Source of the DNA: Akkermansiaceae bacterium
GTDB lineage: Bacteria; Verrucomicrobiota; Verrucomicrobiia; Verrucomicrobiales; Akkermansiaceae
Direction of reading: 5' to 3'
DNA: 64,000 nt
Assembly (NCBI GenBank): GCA_013041925.1
Contig: JABDRB010000013.1
Location: 124,001-188,000 of the forward strand
Shown here piece by piece: positions 61,224 through 64,000 of this stretch. The translations under genes were made by a program, and so were the position numbers. The stretch's first letter is position 1. Each line of letters opens with the position of its first letter. Under the pieces are notes generated by a model. It was not told the DNA's origin, searched no databases, and worked only from the letters and a program-made list of their open reading frames with translations.

Positions 61224-64000
61224 ATGCTCCGCTGGTTTGCACGCAACGATTACGCCGCCAACTTCCTGATGGTCGCTATCTTGTTGGCGGGTGCCTATTC
61301 ACTGTGGTTCAAAGTCCCCACCGAAGTCACCCCAGCCTTCCGCATGTCCAGCATCTGGGTGACCATTCCACTGCCTGGTGGCGCCCCTAAAGAGGTCGAA
61401 CAAAAAATCGTCCTCCCCGTGGAAAATGCCCTCAAAGGCCTACCCGACATCAAAACCATCACCGCCGATGCCAGAAAGGGAAGCGCTCGCTTCTACATCG
61501 AAACCAAGGACAGCGTTGATATCGACAAACTCCGAGCGGACGTCGAATCCCGTATCGACAGCATCAGCACCTTCCCCAGAGAAATGGAACCCCCTCGGGT
61601 GCGTATCCCCGATACGGCCAGCTGGATGGAGGTGATCTCCGTGGTCGTTTCCGGTCATATGTCTGAAAAAGACCTGCAAGCCGTCGCTCGGCAAGTCCGT
61701 GATGACCTGACATCACTTCCAGGCATTTCAAAATGCGATATCATCGGCACACGCAATAGTGAGATATCCATCGAGATCAACCAACAAACGCTCAAGGATT
61801 ACGGACTCACCCTCGATTCCGTCTCCCGCGCTATCCAACAAAACTCGGTCGACCTCTCCGCGGGCGCCATCAGCTCCGATGCCGCCCGTGTCCTCCTTCG
61901 CTCGACGAATCAAGCCCTAGAACGTGAGCAGTTTGAAAATATCATCATCCAACGTGGCGATGGTGCCGAGATCAAACTCCGTGACATCGCAACGGTCAAA
62001 GACAGCTTCGATGAAAACCGTAAGATCAGCCGACTCAATGGAAAGCGTGCCATCATCATCGAGGCCAAACGGCTCGACGGCGAAAGCGCACTCAAGATCT
62101 CCGACACCGTGCACGCCTATGTGGAAGAAGCCGCCACCCGCTTCCCTCAAGGCGTCGAACTCCATACCTGGGATGACGATTCCGTGAGCTTGCGCGGCCG
62201 CATCTCCACCCTCTTCTGGAACCTCATCCAAGGCTGCATCCTCGTTTTCCTCATCCTCGGTGTCTTCCTCCGCCTCTCCCTCGCCTTCTGGGTGGTTCTC
62301 GGTATCCCCGTCAGCTTTGCTGGAGCATTCCTGCTCATGCCCACACTCGGCATCACAGCCAATATCATGAGCCTATTCGGGTTCATCATCGTCTTGGGCA
62401 TCGTCGTCGATGACGCCATCGTGACGAGTGAACACATTTTCTCCAAACTCAAAGCCGGCATGGCTCCGCTTGACGCAGCGGCCACAGGGGCCAAAGAAAT
62501 TGCCATCCCAGTCACCTTCGGCATACTCACCACCGTAGTGGCATTCGTCCCACTCGCCTTCCAGACAGGCTGGATGGGCACGCTGGCCAAACAAATCCCC
62601 TATGTCGTCATCCCCGTCCTGATCTTTTCCCTGATCGAATCAAAATTTGTCCTCCCCTCACACCTCAAACATCTCAAAATCAACCGGACGAGCCGAAATC
62701 CCATCACCCTGATCCAACAGGGTGCCACCAGGCTACTGGAGGCATTTGTCGCCAAAATCTATCAACCCATCCTTCATCTCAGCGTTCGCTTCCGCTACAT
62801 CTCACTCGCCATCTTCCTCGCCATCGGACTCGGCAGCGTCGGATTCATATCCAGTGGCGTGATGGGCTTCCAGTCGATCCCATCCGTCGACCGCTACTAC
62901 ATCTTCGCACGCCTCGCCATGTCAGACGGTTCAACCTTTGATGATACGGACGCTAAGATCAACGAGATCACCCAAGCAGCCTACAGCCTGCGGGAACAAT
63001 TTACCGATGGTGATGGCGGCCCGAGCCTGATCGGCAATGTCATGTCATCCACCGGTGGCTGGCCGAGCTGGGGACGAACCAGTAACACCTTGGGTTACGT
63101 GCTCGTGGAAATCATGCCGCCCGGAAGCCGCCATCTTCCAGGCCCCAAAAACCAAGTCATCGCAGATGCCTGGCGCAAAGCCGTCGGTGAGGTCCAGGGC
63201 GCTCAATCATTCTCAATCCGAACCGAACGATCGGGCGGCCGACGCATGAAGGAACGCGATGACGTGGAAATCGAACTGCGTGGACACGACAGTGACGCCA
63301 TGATCCCCGTTGCACACGAAATTCAAGCGGCACTCACGGCAACCGACGGCGTCAGAAACGCATCCACCAGCATCCAAAACGCGCAGAACGAATTCCAGAT
63401 CACACTCCGTCCATACGGCCGCGACCTCGGCCTCACCCAAGAAAACCTCGCACGCCAAGTCAGGCGCGCATTCTTCGGCGAACAAGCACAACGCATTCAA
63501 CGCGGCGAGGAAAGCATCCGGGTCATGGTCCGCCTCCCCAAGGAGCAACGCGAATCACTGCACACGCTCGACGAGCTCCAAATCACACTCCCCAATCAAT
63601 CAACCACGAACCTCGGCTCGGTCGCTGTGATTTCCAAAGGCTATTCCCCCCCCACCATACGCCGCCGTGATGGCGCCAGGATTTACACCATCTCGGCCGT
63701 CCCTGAGAATTCCGACACCAGCCTCTCACAGATTGGCAAGGACATCGCCCCCAAACTTGATCAAATCACTGCCGCCAACGCGGGCGTGAGCTGGAGGTTC
63801 GATGGCATGCTCGCCGAGGACGCCGAAAACAAAACGCGTCTCTGGGTCTCGGTCGCAGTACTGATGTTTACCCTCTACGCCTTATTAGCCATTCCATTCC
63901 GCTCGCTCACGCAACCCCTATTCGTATTACTCGCCATCCCCTTTGGAGCCATCGGCGCCATCATCGGTCACGTCATCATGGATATTACCCCGTCCTTCCT
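61224..64000 (+). CDS. RND efflux permease, partial (runs off window end)
   Basis: This is an AcrB/MexF-type proton-driven pump, about 925 codons present and open at the window edge. The N-terminus MLRWFARNDYAANFLMVAIL is membrane-bound, followed by a periplasmic porter section (TEVTPAFRMSSIWVTI, VPLPGG-like IPLPGGAPKEVEQ). The second large membrane block carries the proton-relay motif IVLGIVVDDAIVTSEH near residue 395. The pump is in frame with no damage and follows its adaptor after 45 bases. Only the last membrane helices are missing. Confidence 0.92.
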   Translation, partial: MLRWFARNDYAANFLMVAILLAGAYSLWFKVPTEVTPAFRMSSIWVTIPLPGGAPKEVEQKIVLPVENALKGLPDIKTITADARKGSARFYIETKDSVDIDKLRADVESRIDSISTFPREMEPPRVRIPDTASWMEVISVVVSGHMSEKDLQAVARQVRDDLTSLPGISKCDIIGTRNSEISIEINQQTLKDYGLTLDSVSRAIQQNSVDLSAGAISSDAARVLLRSTNQALEREQFENIIIQRGDGAEIKLRDIATVKDSFDENRKISRLNGKRAIIIEAKRLDGESALKISDTVHAYVEEAATRFPQGVELHTWDDDSVSLRGRISTLFWNLIQGCILVFLILGVFLRLSLAFWVVLGIPVSFAGAFLLMPTLGITANIMSLFGFIIVLGIVVDDAIVTSEHIFSKLKAGMAPLDAAATGAKEIAIPVTFGILTTVVAFVPLAFQTGWMGTLAKQIPYVVIPVLIFSLIESKFVLPSHLKHLKINRTSRNPITLIQQGATRLLEAFVAKIYQPILHLSVRFRYISLAIFLAIGLGSVGFISSGVMGFQSIPSVDRYYIFARLAMSDGSTFDDTDAKINEITQAAYSLREQFTDGDGGPSLIGNVMSSTGGWPSWGRTSNTLGYVLVEIMPPGSRHLPGPKNQVIADAWRKAVGEVQGAQSFSIRTERSGGRRMKERDDVEIELRGHDSDAMIPVAHEIQAALTATDGVRNASTSIQNAQNEFQITLRPYGRDLGLTQENLARQVRRAFFGEQAQRIQRGEESIRVMVRLPKEQRESLHTLDELQITLPNQSTTNLGSVAVISKGYSPPTIRRRDGARIYTISAVPENSDTSLSQIGKDIAPKLDQITAANAGVSWRFDGMLAEDAENKTRLWVSVAVLMFTLYALLAIPFRSLTQPLFVLLAIPFGAIGAIIGHVIMDITPSF

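Noticed and set aside
1-64000. tRNA, rRNA or CRISPR array
   Set aside because: No cloverleaf-like sequence, no regularly spaced direct repeats and no rRNA-like conserved blocks were seen on reading. A tRNAscan-SE or Infernal run would be needed to exclude small RNAs.

Overview
The window reads as chromosomal DNA of a free-living, probably marine member of the Verrucomicrobiota (Verrucomicrobiae, Rubritalea/Akkermansiales-like). This placement is an inference from family content. It rests on secreted sulfatases with a GH95 fucosidase, paired PSCyt1/DUF1549/DUF1553 and DUF1501 proteins with Tat leaders, an HzsA-related HEAT-repeat heme protein, menaquinone genes, a Gram-negative TonB system and an RND efflux operon. 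No rRNA, tRNA or CRISPR array was found.

Layout. 0-10.5 kb is housekeeping: PIN-PhoH ATPase, a menA-menC-menE run, acylphosphatase, a rapA-yebC pair and the ABC-F protein Uup. 10.6-21.1 kb is an accessory block: a sialate O-acetylesterase, an ISAs1-family element whose transposase has an in-frame stop, a sulfatase, a second decayed ISAs1 end, a sulfatase C-terminal relic, a GH95 fucosidase, another sulfatase and a broken cytochrome (PSCyt1) gene. The intact enzymes look like a kit for deacetylating, desulfating and defucosylating a sulfated polysaccharide. 21.2-26.1 kb returns to core genes: two small unknown proteins, an HI0933-type flavoprotein, a candidate selenoprotein and FtsH. 26.3-33.3 kb holds two giant genes, a TerB-like/FHA-like/ABCG-type fusion transporter and a protein with the motif order of PPi-dependent PEP carboxykinase. 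33.5-47.6 kb holds two oppositely oriented PSCyt/DUF1501 pairs around a PDZ/HEAT secreted protein, then the HzsA-related protein. 48.0-55.6 kb is one seven-gene leftward TonB energy-transduction run (FecA-like receptor, DUF3450, TtpC-like, ExbB, ExbD, TonB, TPR) with a Fur-box-like palindrome upstream of the receptor. 55.8-64 kb holds signal peptidase I, a squalene/phytoene synthase, a small lipoprotein and an RND tripartite efflux operon that runs off the window end.

The most interesting object is at 23256-23597. It is a 113-codon gene for a secreted MerP-like heavy-metal-associated (HMA) domain in which the first metal-binding cysteine is a TGA codon. A 6-bp hairpin whose apical bases include GGUC lies 20 nt after the TGA, with its loop beginning 26 nt after it, which fits the bacterial SECIS layout. 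The gene ends in a strong intrinsic terminator. It is probably a selenoprotein that ordinary gene calling would miss. It contrasts with two other in-frame stops nearby, a TAA in the ISAs1 transposase and a TGA at a tryptophan in the PSCyt1 remnant, which look like simple decay.
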